Part shown: positions 10,535 to 21,897 of the stretch, piece by piece
How positions within the stretch are numbered: position 1 is the stretch's first letter
How the letters are laid out: each line of letters begins with the position of its first letter
Origin: Symsagittifera roscoffensis
Lineage: Eukaryota > Xenacoelomorpha > Acoela > Convolutidae
Direction: 5' to 3'
Assembly: GCF_963678635.1 (NCBI RefSeq)
Contig: NC_087063.1
Coordinates: 65,462,471-65,526,470, forward strand
Length of the DNA stretch: 64,000 nt
The notes under the pieces: generated by a model
Seen by the model: only the letters and a program-made list of their open reading frames with translations
Databases searched by the model: none
Told to the model about the DNA's origin: nothing
Position numbers and translations under genes: made by a program

Positions 10535-12073
10535 ATGTCTTTGGCAGATGAGCTTCTCGCCGATTTGGAAGAGGCGGTCGGGGAAGAAGATGAAGAGCTT
10601 TCGGAAGCATACAGAAATGCAAACTTGCCAACGACGTCTATGGACCACGACGGACTCCATAATGGATCTGTGAAACAAGAACCTCATGACTCAAAACATT
10701 CAATTCAGTCACAATTATGTAATTCCGTCAAAGAAATAGCTAAACTATATGCTAGCGAGGACCTGAAAACACTTTTGGCTCTGATAGAACAGTATCAAAA
10801 TGAAGCGAGCTCTTCCAAAAGTAAAATAGTTGGACCAGTAGAACAAGACCCGGAGTATAAATTGATTGTGAGTGCGAACAATACGGTACTTAAAATTGAT
10901 AACGAAATTTACCTCGTACATAAGTTTATTCGCGATCGATACACAAAACGGTTCCCAGAACTGGAGTCGCTGGTTCCTTCAGCACTTGACTACATTAACA
11001 CAGTTTTGATTTTAAAAAATGACCTTTCAAAAGCAAAATCCAGCGATGAGCTGGCGCAGATTTTAAATCCTGCAACAGTGATGGTAGTCAGTGTATCAGC
11101 AGCAACAACAACTGGAAAGTTTCTAGACGATGAAGTTTTGGCATCGATCATTGAGGCATGTGACATGGCCAAGGAACTACACGAAGTCAAAACAAAGATT
11201 CTTTCGTACGTCGAATCAAGAATGTCGCTAATTGCTCCGAATTTATCTAATATTGTGGGGGCGTCAATTGCAGCAAAGCTCATGGGTATTTCAGGAGGTT
11301 TGACAGGTCTTTCCAAAATGCCGGCCTGCAACGTGCAAGTCCTAGGAGCTCAGAAGGCGTCAATGTCAGGATTCTCTTCGATTGCAGTGAACCCGCACAG
11401 TGGTTTGGTGTTCCAGTGTGAAATTGTCCAGCAAACTGCTCCAGATTTGAAACGAAAGGCGGCCAAGTTTATAGCTGCGAAGGCATCTTTAGCGGCTAGA
11501 GTTGACAGCAACCATTCTTGTCCAAGCGGTTCCATAGGTATGCAATTTCGAGAAGAGATAATGGCAAAGTTGACCAAGTTGAACGAACCGCCGTCGGTTA
11601 AGCAGACGAAAGCGCTTCCGACCCCTATTGACGCACCGCGCAAGAGAAGAGGCGGTCGACGGTTTAGAAAGATGAAAGCTCGATTAGGCGAAACTGAATT
11701 GAGAAAGCAAGCGAACAGAATGAACTTTGGGGAAGTTGAAGACGATATGAACCAGGAAGACTTAGGGTTTACATTGGGAAATATTGGCAAATCGAGCCAA
11801 ACTGGAGGTATCAGAATGGCTCAAGTTGACAAGAAAACTGAGGTCAAATTGTCGAAAAGCTTGCAACGTAAACTGGCAAAAGATCAAATTCACGGCGGCA
11901 GAACTACAGTAAGGCAACAGATTTCGGGAACGGCGTCTAGCGTGGCTTTTACACCGCTAGAGGGCCTGGAAATTAAAAACCCGAATGCTGCTAGTGAAAA
12001 TTCGTCCAAAGATGACAAGTACTTTGCAGCTACTTCAGGATTTTTGAGTGTGAAACCAGTTATTCCGAAGTAA
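10535..12073 (+). CDS. PRPF31: PRPF31, U4/U6 snRNP protein, single exon
   Basis: PRPF31 (Prp31, 61K) binds the U4 snRNA 5' stem-loop with the 15.5K protein and bridges U4/U6 to U5 in the tri-snRNP. The frame is uninterrupted for 512 residues (human 499). It begins MSLADELLADLEEA, as in human. The Nop domain follows, with HKFIRDRYTKRFPELESLVP near residue 130 and APNLSNIVGASIAAKLMG near 235-252, then SKMPACNVQVLGAQ. The C-terminal domain has the basic RKRRGGRRFRKMK block near residue 370, RKQANRMNFGE and SGTASSVAFTPLEGLEI. No intron is needed anywhere. That is unusual for an animal PRPF31, but the reading frame is intact and no poly(A) remnant or TSD was seen, so I call it a functional gene and not a retrocopy. 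Confidence 0.97.
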   Translation: MSLADELLADLEEAVGEEDEELSEAYRNANLPTTSMDHDGLHNGSVKQEPHDSKHSIQSQLCNSVKEIAKLYASEDLKTLLALIEQYQNEASSSKSKIVGPVEQDPEYKLIVSANNTVLKIDNEIYLVHKFIRDRYTKRFPELESLVPSALDYINTVLILKNDLSKAKSSDELAQILNPATVMVVSVSAATTTGKFLDDEVLASIIEACDMAKELHEVKTKILSYVESRMSLIAPNLSNIVGASIAAKLMGISGGLTGLSKMPACNVQVLGAQKASMSGFSSIAVNPHSGLVFQCEIVQQTAPDLKRKAAKFIAAKASLAARVDSNHSCPSGSIGMQFREEIMAKLTKLNEPPSVKQTKALPTPIDAPRKRRGGRRFRKMKARLGETELRKQANRMNFGEVEDDMNQEDLGFTLGNIGKSSQTGGIRMAQVDKKTEVKLSKSLQRKLAKDQIHGGRTTVRQQISGTASSVAFTPLEGLEIKNPNAASENSSKDDKYFAATSGFLSVKPVIPK

Positions 12074-12157
12074 AGAAAAATTAACTCGTTATGAAACATT
12101 TTGACGATTAAATTACACATTCAGTAGCGTTTTGTTTGGATTCCTGAGTTTTTGTTG

Positions 12158-12163
12158 AATAAA
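12158..12163 (+). terminator. Polyadenylation signal of PRPF31
   Basis: AATAAA lies 85 nt after the PRPF31 stop, followed by a T-rich stretch. It is the first canonical signal downstream. Confidence 0.6.
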
Positions 12164-13025
12164 TTTTAAGTTCAAACTTTATTGTTCAATGAGAATATGG
12201 CAGGCTTATAACTGAAAAAAAAATATGCGAAAGTTACCTGAGCAAGCTGCTATGCACTGCGTTCTGAATTAAATATGCTCTCAGAAAATGTCCAATTTTT
12301 GAAATTTTCCTGTTTTCTGGAAAGTTTTTTTTTTCAAAACCTAGCCTGCTGATTCTGAGGTTGATAGTTTATTAAAACTAGCATGGTGCTTCAATTATCC
12401 CTGCGTTATCTGTGTTTACTGTTTTTTTTGTTGAAAAGCTGATATGGACTTCTAAAAAACTCCTTTTTAAATTTTTACGCTTTTAGAAATTTCGTCACTA
12501 TTCTCGAAAAGTACTTGCTAAACCTGATATTAAAGGTTCAATCTAAAAAATCTGTGTGCGGTAATCTTCAGTCTAAAAATCAAGATGTGGAAAGCTGAGG
12601 CTATTCCCATAGAAGCACTAATGAGAAACACTAGGTTTTAGAGTTAAGCCCTTTTTTGAAATTTACGCATCTTCGTATCAGTACAATATATGATTAAATT
12701 ATTAGAACAGGTAGATCCAGCCTTAACTGGGCCACTAGTCTGTTTCCAAGTGACTGTGGCGCAGATACGAAGACGTGAGACACCAATTCAACAGGTCGGA
12801 TATTCAAATCCGGAACATTTGAAGTTTTTTTCGGTAGAATTTTTGCTGCATGACATAGGCATTTTGATAGAAACTGTAGCTGCTTTATTGGTAGGTAGTG
12901 TTAGTAAAATAAAGTAAGTGGCAGATATGAGAACTTGATACTCCTACTCTCAACAAAAAGATTTTTAAAAGTGCATTTTCAATCTTTTCCTTATGTTACT
13001 TTATATTGCCTGTTCAGAGCTCTTT
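12164..13025. repeat. Gene-free stretch with repeat fragments
   Basis: About 12270-12420 resembles one monomer of the diverged repeat in ACOT9 intron 2 (CTCAGAAAATGTCC then CTGGAAAGTTT). About 12700-12990 is SINE-like. A tRNA-Met-type module near 12755-12815 (GTGGCGCAGATACG ... ATTCAAATCC) resembles the one at 26.18 kb. A second partial module follows near 12915. Confidence 0.45.
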
Positions 13026-13208
13026 TTGCATTGTACTTTTTTTTTTTTTTTTTTTTATTATTAGCCCCCGGCCTGCTCAGTGCAGGACCAACCGTGGGGG
13101 AGGGGGAGATGTCATCCATTTTGCCGCAGCCGGTCCCACCTTGAGGAGGCGGATGACACTGGGACCCCTCCAGCCGTGACCGAAGCGTGATTCGATTGCA
13201 TTGTACTT
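13026..13208 (-). mobile_element. GC-rich retroposon with 13-bp TSD
   Basis: An element of about 157 bp (13039-13195) sits between two exact copies of TTGCATTGTACTT (13026-13038 and 13196-13208). Read on the minus strand it ends in a long poly(A), so it is a LINE-mobilised retroposon in minus orientation. It is much richer in GC than its surroundings. It could be a short SINE or a 5'-truncated LINE 3' end; I cannot name the family. Confidence 0.8.
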
Positions 13209-16200
13209 GCGCAGCTTTGCCTTAATGAATCAGTTTGGGTGTGTTTTATCAAAAAAGTGAATCATAAAGTCTTCTAGAAATTCGAAGAATTTTAAGGTCA
13301 TCTTTTGTTCTTGGAATTTCGAAAATTGAGGTTTTTTCTAAATATACACTAATATAGTGATTTTTTCGTTGTTTCAGGAAAAAATGAAAATTTGATCACA
13401 CTCAACATTGAATTTTGGCAGTTTGGTGTTTTCTCTTTTTCTAAGTTCATTCAAATTCAATAAAGGGTAGACAACTTACGCTCTACAATTTGGAAAGCGG
13501 ATAGGGCGCGAAAAAAGCTGAATAGCTTAGTGGTTCGAAATTGGATTTAAATTTAAATTCAAAACCTCTATGTGATGTACTTTTCCTTCGAATAAGAAAA
13601 TTTCACAAAGACCGTGATTATTTTTTTTCTGTTTTTTTTTCAGGAAAAGTAAAAGTTCAAATTTACTGTTTCGCGGTTGACTTTTGGGCTCTTAGAGTTC
13701 CTCTTCTTTGATTTTTTTCGAAATTCAATATTTTAAAGTCTGTTTAAAATTACTTTTCATGTTATGAATTGCTACAAAACGTGTCAGAGTGAGCAGGTGA
13801 ACAAATTTTCACACTATTTCTTAGATGCAAAATGCCGTGTGAACAATTTTTAAATATCCTAAATATGTAATTTTACGAGGGGGTTGGGAAACTGATAAGA
13901 GTTGGCTTTTGCTTTTTCTTAAGTTCAAATTTCTTTGTTAAACGGATGGCAAACTCCACTATCTTACGGTAAAAGAGTAAAAGCCACGAAAAACGTGATC
14001 GACTTCTAATTTCGGAAATGGAGTTGAATTATCAAATTTTCCAGCGATACAAAAACTTTACCTATTAGTGCAGTTTTCTCTAATTAGAATAGTTTTATCA
14101 AAATATGTCAATTTTTCTTGAAAATTGAAGAGCTTTAAGGCCATATATTTTTCTTTTTGCTATTAGAAAGTTGAGCTTTATTGAAGGCGCTACTTTTGGC
14201 GGCATTTTTGAATGGGTAGGCTACATTGAGCTACATTGATGCTTATTTATTCGAATAAAAAAACTATTCGTTTCAAATAAGCTTATAAAAATTAAAGTCT
14301 TATTTCAGAAATTTTCTAACTCGAATTACTTCGCGTAATTATGCAACTCTGATTTATTAGATACATAGTTAGTGCGGTTGCCTTTGATATATTCCAAATT
14401 CTTAAATGCAAGCTCTTGAAGTCACTTTTTTGCTCTTTTCCGCTTTCTCGCTCGTATTTGCGAAGCTGCAGCTTCGCCTTTGTGTTAACTTTATTTCACC
14501 TTTTATTTATTCAATTTTGAAGCTTAGTTTATTAACGTTCATTTAATTGCGTGAGGCTAGATTAAACAAAAAATCCTGACTAATTTTTGAAAAAAAAAAT
14601 TGATTTCTGAGTTTCCTAGAAAAACATAGATCGCCCTGAAGCTCTTTGAATTTCTAGAATAATTTAAGGTTGACCCTTTTTTGATAAAGTTAATCCAATC
14701 TGAGAACTCTGGGTCAATAAGCAAAAATTTTTTTCACTGGCATATCTGATAGCTAAATTCCTATTTCGAAAATTGAAGCCGATCACATTTTTCGGCACCT
14801 TCACTCTTTTGCTGCTCGAAAGTAGAGGTTTCCTTCCTTTTAACAAAGGAAAGGAACTGAACTTAAAAAGAAAACGTCAAAACCGCGAAAAAAAATCATC
14901 GGGACCTATATAAGAGTCTGAACTACGTTCATCGCCTCTAAAAAATTAATTTTGTGTCAGAAATTGATTAATGTGCCCATCGAAGCTTGGATTTTAATAA
15001 GTATCAATGATTAAAATGAAATCAATTATGTAGGTGATGTTCATTTTAGCCAGGAATTTGTAGAAAATTTTTCATATTTGATTTTCCGTTGTTTTACTGT
15101 ATTTATTTTACAAATCAATTCAATTTAATTTACTGAAAAGAAGGCAAGTTAAGCTCACTTCTTAAAGTACTAACGGTGCAAGAAGCATGGTAGTCTCTTA
15201 GTTTCGAAAAACGATTATATATCTATATTTTTTTTTGAGGTTTCCCAATAGAATAAAACAAGCATTTGAATCAGTTTTGACCCATTGGGCTAGTTTTATC
15301 GAGAATCTGTCAATCATGAATGATGCTTGAAAGGTCCCGATGGTTTTTATCTGATGCTTGAATTAAATCGCATTGTGTATTTTTCATTCTTAAGAAGCTT
15401 AGATCTATAAATTGCCGTACCACACATTTAAACGAGTACCCACTTAACCGCTACGAGCTTCATATGAGATAAATTGACTAAAAAAACTCGCTGAGAGAGC
15501 TATTTGCATAAGAAAAAAATATCTCACAAGTTCAAAAATACCAGACAGATTTTAATCATTCAGAATCATCTTTCAAACATTTACCAGTTACTGTTTTCTA
15601 AAAATGGTACTCCCTCCTTCTCTTTTCGTTCTCTCTCACACGCACCATTGCGGTGAATGATGCACTCCATGCACTCCTTTGATGCTCGGCGCAAAATACA
15701 TCCAGGCGTTCTTATAAAGTGTTTGTTTCTGGCAAGCACGCAGACGTATCAGCCCTATTGCTTTATCTGTAGCCTATATGATTTTTATATGATTCTTTTA
15801 TACTCTTTTATAAAAGTGACAGATTATTTGTGTTCGGGTGCTTTTTTCTCCGGACAAGTTTCAACATTTAAAATTCATTTTTTTTTTGCTTTTTTACGCT
15901 CTAACAATTTCGCAAGCGTGTCGGATGATTTAAGACAGCTTTGGGTATTTAATTATGGCAAAACTTCCATTTTTTAACGCGTACCATCGGTGGTGAAATC
16001 ATCCGTTTGAGACATTAATTCAAACTGTCTAGAGGCTAGTTATTTGATCCAAACATTGTTTTAAATGATTAATTATATACTGTTTTTTTTTAATTGGCAT
16101 TGCATGTCAGAAAAAAATTTTCTAAAAATCAGCAACTATAATAAAAGTTTTGTTTTTTTTTCCTCCAAAAGTTACTTCAGACACAGTAAACAGAAGATTT

Positions 16201-17184
16201 AAGGTTTTGCCTAGATACGAGCACTTTTTTGCTTTTGAAAGAGAATGTGAAAATTTGTTTTTTAATGATCAATTCTGTTTGGTGAAGTTTTCATTTGCGA
16301 TCTTTCTGGCCTTCTGGTTTGAGGGAATACGCTATTTTACAGTTTCTTCCACTCTCTGAAAAAAGTCTATACAAAGTCTAACCGGACTGAACTTCTGAAG
16401 ATTTGGTCCACAAGGACAGTCATTTGTCAATAACAATATATTTGCGTGTTTTTTAGCGAGTTAATTTTGAAAATAATATAAAAATTGCGTAATAAAAGAG
16501 TGCAAAGAAAAGAATATTCCACCACGTACATTCTATATAATTAAACTAGCTGTTTGGCGATTTGTGCCTAGATACCTCAATACAAAACCAAAATACATGA
16601 TGAGATTTTTTTTCTAATTTAAGTTCACTGGTCGTAAATAAGAACAAAGATAGCCAGTGGCCGTGCAAGTAGCACAGCATGTTCCGACCATATTCTTAAA
16701 AATTACATTGAACGCTTTTTTAATGTTCTTTTTTTCAAGTTAGTGTTGTTTTTGCTAGCCATGTATGAACGATCTCACGAAAACCTAGAATTTAGGCTGT
16801 TGCTAGATGTGCAAAAATAGTTTTCTATTTGTTAATTCAATTTGATGAAAGTCATTTTAACAATAATAACAATAATTTGAAATTGACATACAAAAGCAGA
16901 TTTTGGCAAATTTTACGAAAATTCTCATTTGTTTTCGTCAAAAATATGCAAAAACGTAAATAAGATCACTTATAAGCTAAATGTTACTAAATTAGTGTGC
17001 GTTTTTGTGCAATTTACCTGATTAATTTACATTATTTCAGTGTATGTAAAATTATTGTTTTCCTGCCAACGTGTTCAATGTTTTTGCAGATTATTTTATC
17101 AGCACAAAAAATATAATTGTATACAGAATTCAAGACTAAGCTCTAAGCCAGTAACTGAGATAGAACAGTGATACCACGGAGGCG
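13209..17184. other. Gene-free region with scattered repeats
   Basis: The GGCAAACTCCACTA repeat is present at 13.94-14.11 kb and, inverted, at 14.70-14.85 kb. A SINE-like body and tail lie at 14.255-14.49 kb, ending in the perfect 18-bp palindrome GCGAAGCTGCAGCTTCGC. A fragment with GTGCAAGTAGCACAG and TGTTCCGACC is at 16.63-16.70 kb (related copy at 53.1 kb). No coding exon was recognised. Confidence 0.5.
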
Positions 17185-17185
17185 T

Positions 17186-17807
17186 AGCAATTTGCATGCG
17201 TGCCGCATAGCATGCTAAATGAAATAATTACTCACTTTGATGCGGCACGCATAACTTTGAGTTTTAGTTGCAAATGCACCAAGAACCGTATGTGGTGGTG
17301 TCCCTCATGATAGAGAGGCGACTGTTGGAGAATTAGTTCACCAATTTGAGTTGATAATCAATATTTTGGCCATTAAAATGATTACTGACCGATTATAAAA
17401 TAAACAGTTATTAAATTTTTCTAATTTTGCGAAATGGAAGTTGGGCAATAGCCAAAATTTGATACTTCAACAATATTGATTTTAAAAATAAAAAACGTTT
17501 TTATTTTTAAAATCAATATTGTTGAAGTATCAAATTTTGGCTATTGCCCAACTTTCATTTCGCAAAATTAGAAAAATTTAATAACTGTTTATTTTATAAT
17601 CGGTCAGTAATCATTTTAATGGCCAAAATATTGATTACTCAACTCAAATTGGTGGACTAATTCTCCAGCAGTCGCTTCTCTCTCATGAGGGACGCCACCA
17701 CATGCGGCTCTTGGTGCATTTGCAACTAAAACTCAAAGTTATGCGTGCCGCATCAAAGTGAGTAATTATTTCATTTAGCATGCTATGCGGCACGCATGCA
17801 AATTGCT
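17186..17807. mobile_element. 622-bp palindromic (foldback) MITE
   Basis: The two halves, about 311 bp each, are near-perfect inverted copies with their centre near 17496 (AAAACGTTTT). I count about ten mismatches, mostly transitions, plus one or two single-base indels. The ends are GCAATTTGCATGCG and its complement, flanked on both sides by TA, which fits the TA target duplication of Tc1/mariner-type elements. Each half contains a smaller inverted pair, ATGCGTGCCGCAT and ATGCGGCACGCAT. No transposase frame is present. Confidence 0.85.
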
Positions 17808-19239
17808 AAGCAAAAAAGTATTGCAAGCTGCATGAACTGTAGAGGACAATTTTGCTGTGCTGTTTTAGTGCTGAATTAAATTATCCAGACGAAAGGCAAA
17901 AGATGTGAAACTTAATACGTGTTTTTCCTAATATGGGCTGACTTCAGGTGAAAAACTATGACAAGAAAATTTGCTCAGACTTTAAACATAATTAATATGT
18001 TGCAGTTTGTTTGAGGAATTCGGGCCCAATTTTTTCCCCCAAAACGGATCTTTTTTGACATATTTAGGCAATCAATTCTCAAAACTATCAAAACGTCTGC
18101 TGCTAAGTCGAATTTGGAGAAATCGAAAACGTATCCCGTTGAGAAAAGCGATTTGAAACTTATTTCGGAAGAAGAATTGGATATTAGGAAGTTCATAAAT
18201 TTCGGCGGCTTGAATACTAGTGGTCTGATATTGGATGATACATTTGTGATTAAGCTTCTATAGATGTACTTGTTATTTTGTTTAAAAAATGTAAATAGAG
18301 TTTGTAGATTCAGAGTTCTCAGAAAAATAAAAAATAGGATCACGAGATTACCCCCGCCACATCCTAAGCGATACGCGTGCAAGCAAGTCTGTCCTCAATA
18401 CAAAAGCAAGCTGATTAAGTTAATACAAAATGAATACAAAGAGCAAACAAGGATTTCTAGTTACTGTGCAAGGAGCACTCAATGGTCCGACCATAGTTAA
18501 AAAAAATTAATTTGTCGTTTTCTCTGCGTGATCTGAATAAAAAGCTAGAATTTAAGCATATTCGACAGTATTAAAATAAGCAAACTGGACAACAGTTTTT
18601 GACGAAATAAGACTAAAAAAAAGATAAAATTCATTAAAAAAAATTCACAAATTTGTTCAATTTTTTTGAACTTTTGAAGTTTTTCAGTCGAGTAACAATA
18701 AAATAAGGCATAAATAAAGTTTTGTAAACAGCCTTAAATAGCACAAATAAACCTGCTCGCTGGCTTTAGTTGCTCGAAATTAGACGAAAAATCAAAAATT
18801 TCAAACTGGTTTGTCTCGACACTGGGAAAAAGTAATCGAAAATTCTGCAAAGTGGTTCGAATCACGACTGAACGGGCTTTAATATAATTTATCACTCAAG
18901 CCAATCTGATGATTATAATTGGTACCTGATTTGCGTTAAAAAAATTGGGAAAAAAGCTTAAACACGAATACGAAGTTCATTCCCTTTTAAAATGGTCGGA
19001 ACAATAAGCCCGGTTCGTTGCATCAAAAATTTGGATGGGGTCAACTGAAACATTCAGAAACATTAACATACTCTGAAATGATTTTCTGCAGTGATTTGTA
19101 CCTTTTCAACACAGACACTTCCAACGAAACGGATGTGTTTATAGAATTATCCAGGTTAAAGTTCATTAGTTTAATTTCATCTTGTTTGTGATGTTACAGT
19201 TTCCACATCTGCATGTTATTCTCCATTTGTTTTCGTCAG
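17808..19239. other. Gene-free stretch with one repeat copy
   Basis: About 18740-19012 is a copy of a repeat found again at 57.11-57.36 kb and partly at 50.07-50.27 kb. Shared blocks are GCTCGAAATTAGA, TCTCGACAC, ACGACTGAA-GGGCTTTAA and a closing TGGTCGGAACAA. The rest shows nothing recognisable. Confidence 0.5.
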
Positions 19240-20290
19240 AGAAGTGTCTAATAAAGAAGTGCCAGAAGATTTCCTGCAAGGTATCTTTATTAAGATCGTT
19301 GCCGAATTTAGGGTACGTTCATGATACGTAGTTGAAGAGAAGTTCCGTTCGTCGGAAAAAGTTGTCATCGGTTTTCATCAATCTTGATTTGTACAGCCTG
19401 TATTCTCCTCTTTGATTTTGTCTGGTGTTTCTTAGCGAATCAATTTTATCTAATGTTTCCTGTATATCATAATCACCGTTTCTCATTGACAATAGAAAAA
19501 AAGATCATGCATCTCGTTATATAGACTGAGTGGTAGTGTTCTTAGGGAAAGGAGACGGTTACGGTAATAATTGATGTTCGATAATAATATCCATTTTGTT
19601 GCAGTGTTGGACTTTTTCAAACACTTGGAGGTTTCTCTTGCTTGGCCATCACGCTTGAGATGCGTATGTTGCAATCGGTACTACGTATCCAGTATATGCG
19701 TTAAACTTAACCTTCCAGTGGCAGACCGAAGTAAGGTTTCTTTTAATTTTTAATTTGAAAGAGTGCATTTATTGCTTTTTTCGAACGTATCTGACAATTA
19801 TCAGCCCAGTTTAGGTTTTGATGTACAATGCGCCACGGTCACGTTGGGGTTCAACTGGCTCCAGAGGACTGCCCATGAAATTGGCTTTTAGCGCTCCTTT
19901 TATGTTTACAATATGAGACTTCTTTGTATTTGGTGTCACCTTATTTTCAGAAATCCATTTTTCAATGTTTTCTGTTGCTTTGTTCATTTCACCTTGGCTT
20001 CGTATTATTGCTTTAAAATCATCTTCGTACCCGTAACAGGGTATTTTTTGCACCGTTTCAGGTAAATCATTGATGAAGAAGAGGAATAATAGTGGTCCAA
20101 GGATAGATCCTTGGGGTACTCTGATGGTGGCATTTTTTGGCGGTTGATTTGAACATATCGTTGTCTCTCAGATAAGTAGGAGTTGAGTATGCCTATGTCC
20201 TTGCTCTTCAAGTTTGAGCAGTAGTTTAACATGTGGGATGAAGGACGAGTGCAGTAACTTCGGTTGCCATAATAACTTCTGAACTTCTAA
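19240..20290 (-). pseudogene. Decayed LINE reverse transcriptase, C-terminal half
   Basis: Read from 20290 down, one frame has LNSYLSERQRYVQIN and the next has VPQGSILGPLLFLFFINDL, so there is a frameshift in the RT palm. The catalytic box that should be YADD reads YEDD. Further down, RTLPLSLYNEMHDL matches the C-terminal end of non-LTR ORF2 proteins. There are several frameshifts and no endonuclease domain, so the copy is truncated and inactive. The clade is not resolved. Confidence 0.8.
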
Positions 20291-20723
20291 TTTACTTTAC
20301 GATACTTGAGCTACTGTAAAAACGCACTTTCAGGTTTTAATCCTGATTGTGTCTTTATGAGCTCTTTATTTTTCTTAGAAATATCTCATAATACATCAAT
20401 ATATTTTGCGCCACCGCTTAGGATGTCCATTCTCGTTTTTTAAAATGATATATGTTTAATAGAAGGCAACTATATTTATTTATGCTTGTATAAAGTGACT
20501 AATGGGTAGAAAATAGGAGAATCCCAATCCGTATAGTTTTGGAAGTTTTTGGAATATTTAAAGTTGGCGTTCAATAACTTTATAAATTTAATGATTTTTC
20601 TAGGTTGTCAGTTGTTTTTCTTTGTTCATGCCTGCTGCTAGAGTCCTACATGTGGTGAAGTCGTTGAAACTCAGAATATGTATGGTTGATCCTTCATAAA
20701 TAGCTCTAAATGCAGTGAGAGCG

Positions 20724-21094
20724 GAGGCGGAGCAAAAAGCAGAATGGTCTAAGACCAGAATTGGTCCAAGAGCTGAAAAAAACAGAAAAAAATTAACTTT
20801 CATTGATTTATACGGGCTAATTGATAAAACAATTATTATAATCGTCAATAGTACCAAGAAAATGAATAAAATATGCATGAATTGAATAATTTTATCAAGT
20901 TTTTTAAATTAAATTTTAAAATAAAAATCTCGATTAGGTTATTCAAATTATGCATAAACTATTGCTTCTTCGGTAATATTGAAAATTCTGATACTTAATT
21001 TAACGATTAGATTATAAAATTTGATAATTTTCTGTTTTTCTGCTCTTGGACCCATTCTGCTCGTAGACCATTCTGTTTAATTGACTGGCCACCA
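20724..21094. mobile_element. TIR MITE, copy 1
   Basis: Both ends carry inverted copies of a unit resembling AGCAGAATGGTCTAAGA followed by a second version of itself, AGAATGGGTCCAAGAGCAG. The interior is AT-rich and includes ACGGGCTAATTGATAAAAC and ATTATGCAT. The element matches 48.89-49.25 kb along its whole length. A target duplication is not clear here but is clear at the second copy. Confidence 0.75.
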
Positions 21095-21821
21095 GTGGCC
21101 GCGCTAGTAATGCAAACGCGATTGCCGTAACCATTTTAGTCTTCGTCCTCGTATACATCCGTGAAGCGTGGAAGAAAAAGGGGCCTAAATGAATATTACT
21201 ATCACATCACAGCATATCGAAGAAGAATCGGTTAAGTTGAGCTTACCGCAAAATCATAAGTTTGCGTTTCACGTCAGAGTCAAGTGACTTCTCTGAAATA
21301 CTTACTTGCTCATTAGGTTCTGAAGCGCTTGTCGAAGTACATAGTTTGAAAATGAATATATAGTGAAGAAAAAAGTGCCGCAACCAAAGTTTTTATTTAG
21401 TTTTTCTTAAAAAAAAACAAGTTTGAACACAATGGAAACTGTTTGATTGAATTTTATCAGCAGATATTATTACTCTTAAGCCATAGAAATCTAGCTTCAA
21501 AGATGAAAAATTCAGAATTTTTAAACCTTGCCATACTGAAAGTAAATAGATTTTTTATTGAGTTTTCAAATTTTAGAAAAGTTTGTGATATCAAGAAATT
21601 TAAAAAAATTAAAATGGACTTTCAAATCAAGGCCTTGAAACATATTTTTTTGGAATAAAAACGTTGTTCCGAGTTTCAGATAGACATTTTTGACTGGCAA
21701 AACTTTAAGTTGGGTGAATATCATCTGAGGACAAAACGAATGTAGTAGTACAACACTCAATTGAATTTAAAAGGTAATTTGTTTGATTTTTTCTAATGTT
21801 TATGTTCTATAGTTGCAATAC
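21095..21821. other. Intergenic stretch upstream of ACOT9
   Basis: AT-rich and without a recognised coding exon or repeat. The ACOT9 promoter may lie here. Confidence 0.4.
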
Positions 21822-21833
21822 TTCTTTCTCCAG
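21822..21833 (+). promoter_or_regulatory. Acceptor-like site upstream of ACOT9
   Basis: TTCTTTCTCCAG ends 64 nt before the ACOT9 start codon. It may be a trans-splice acceptor or the end of a 5'UTR intron. Confidence 0.4.
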
Positions 21834-21897
21834 TATAGCTGTTCATTGTCTGAAGTGAAGTGTTTATTGAAATAAACTTCGATTTAAGGCGTTTCAA

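Noticed and set aside
11350-11790. 146-codon minus-strand frame inside PRPF31
   Set aside because: Shadow of the PRPF31 frame; no independent support.
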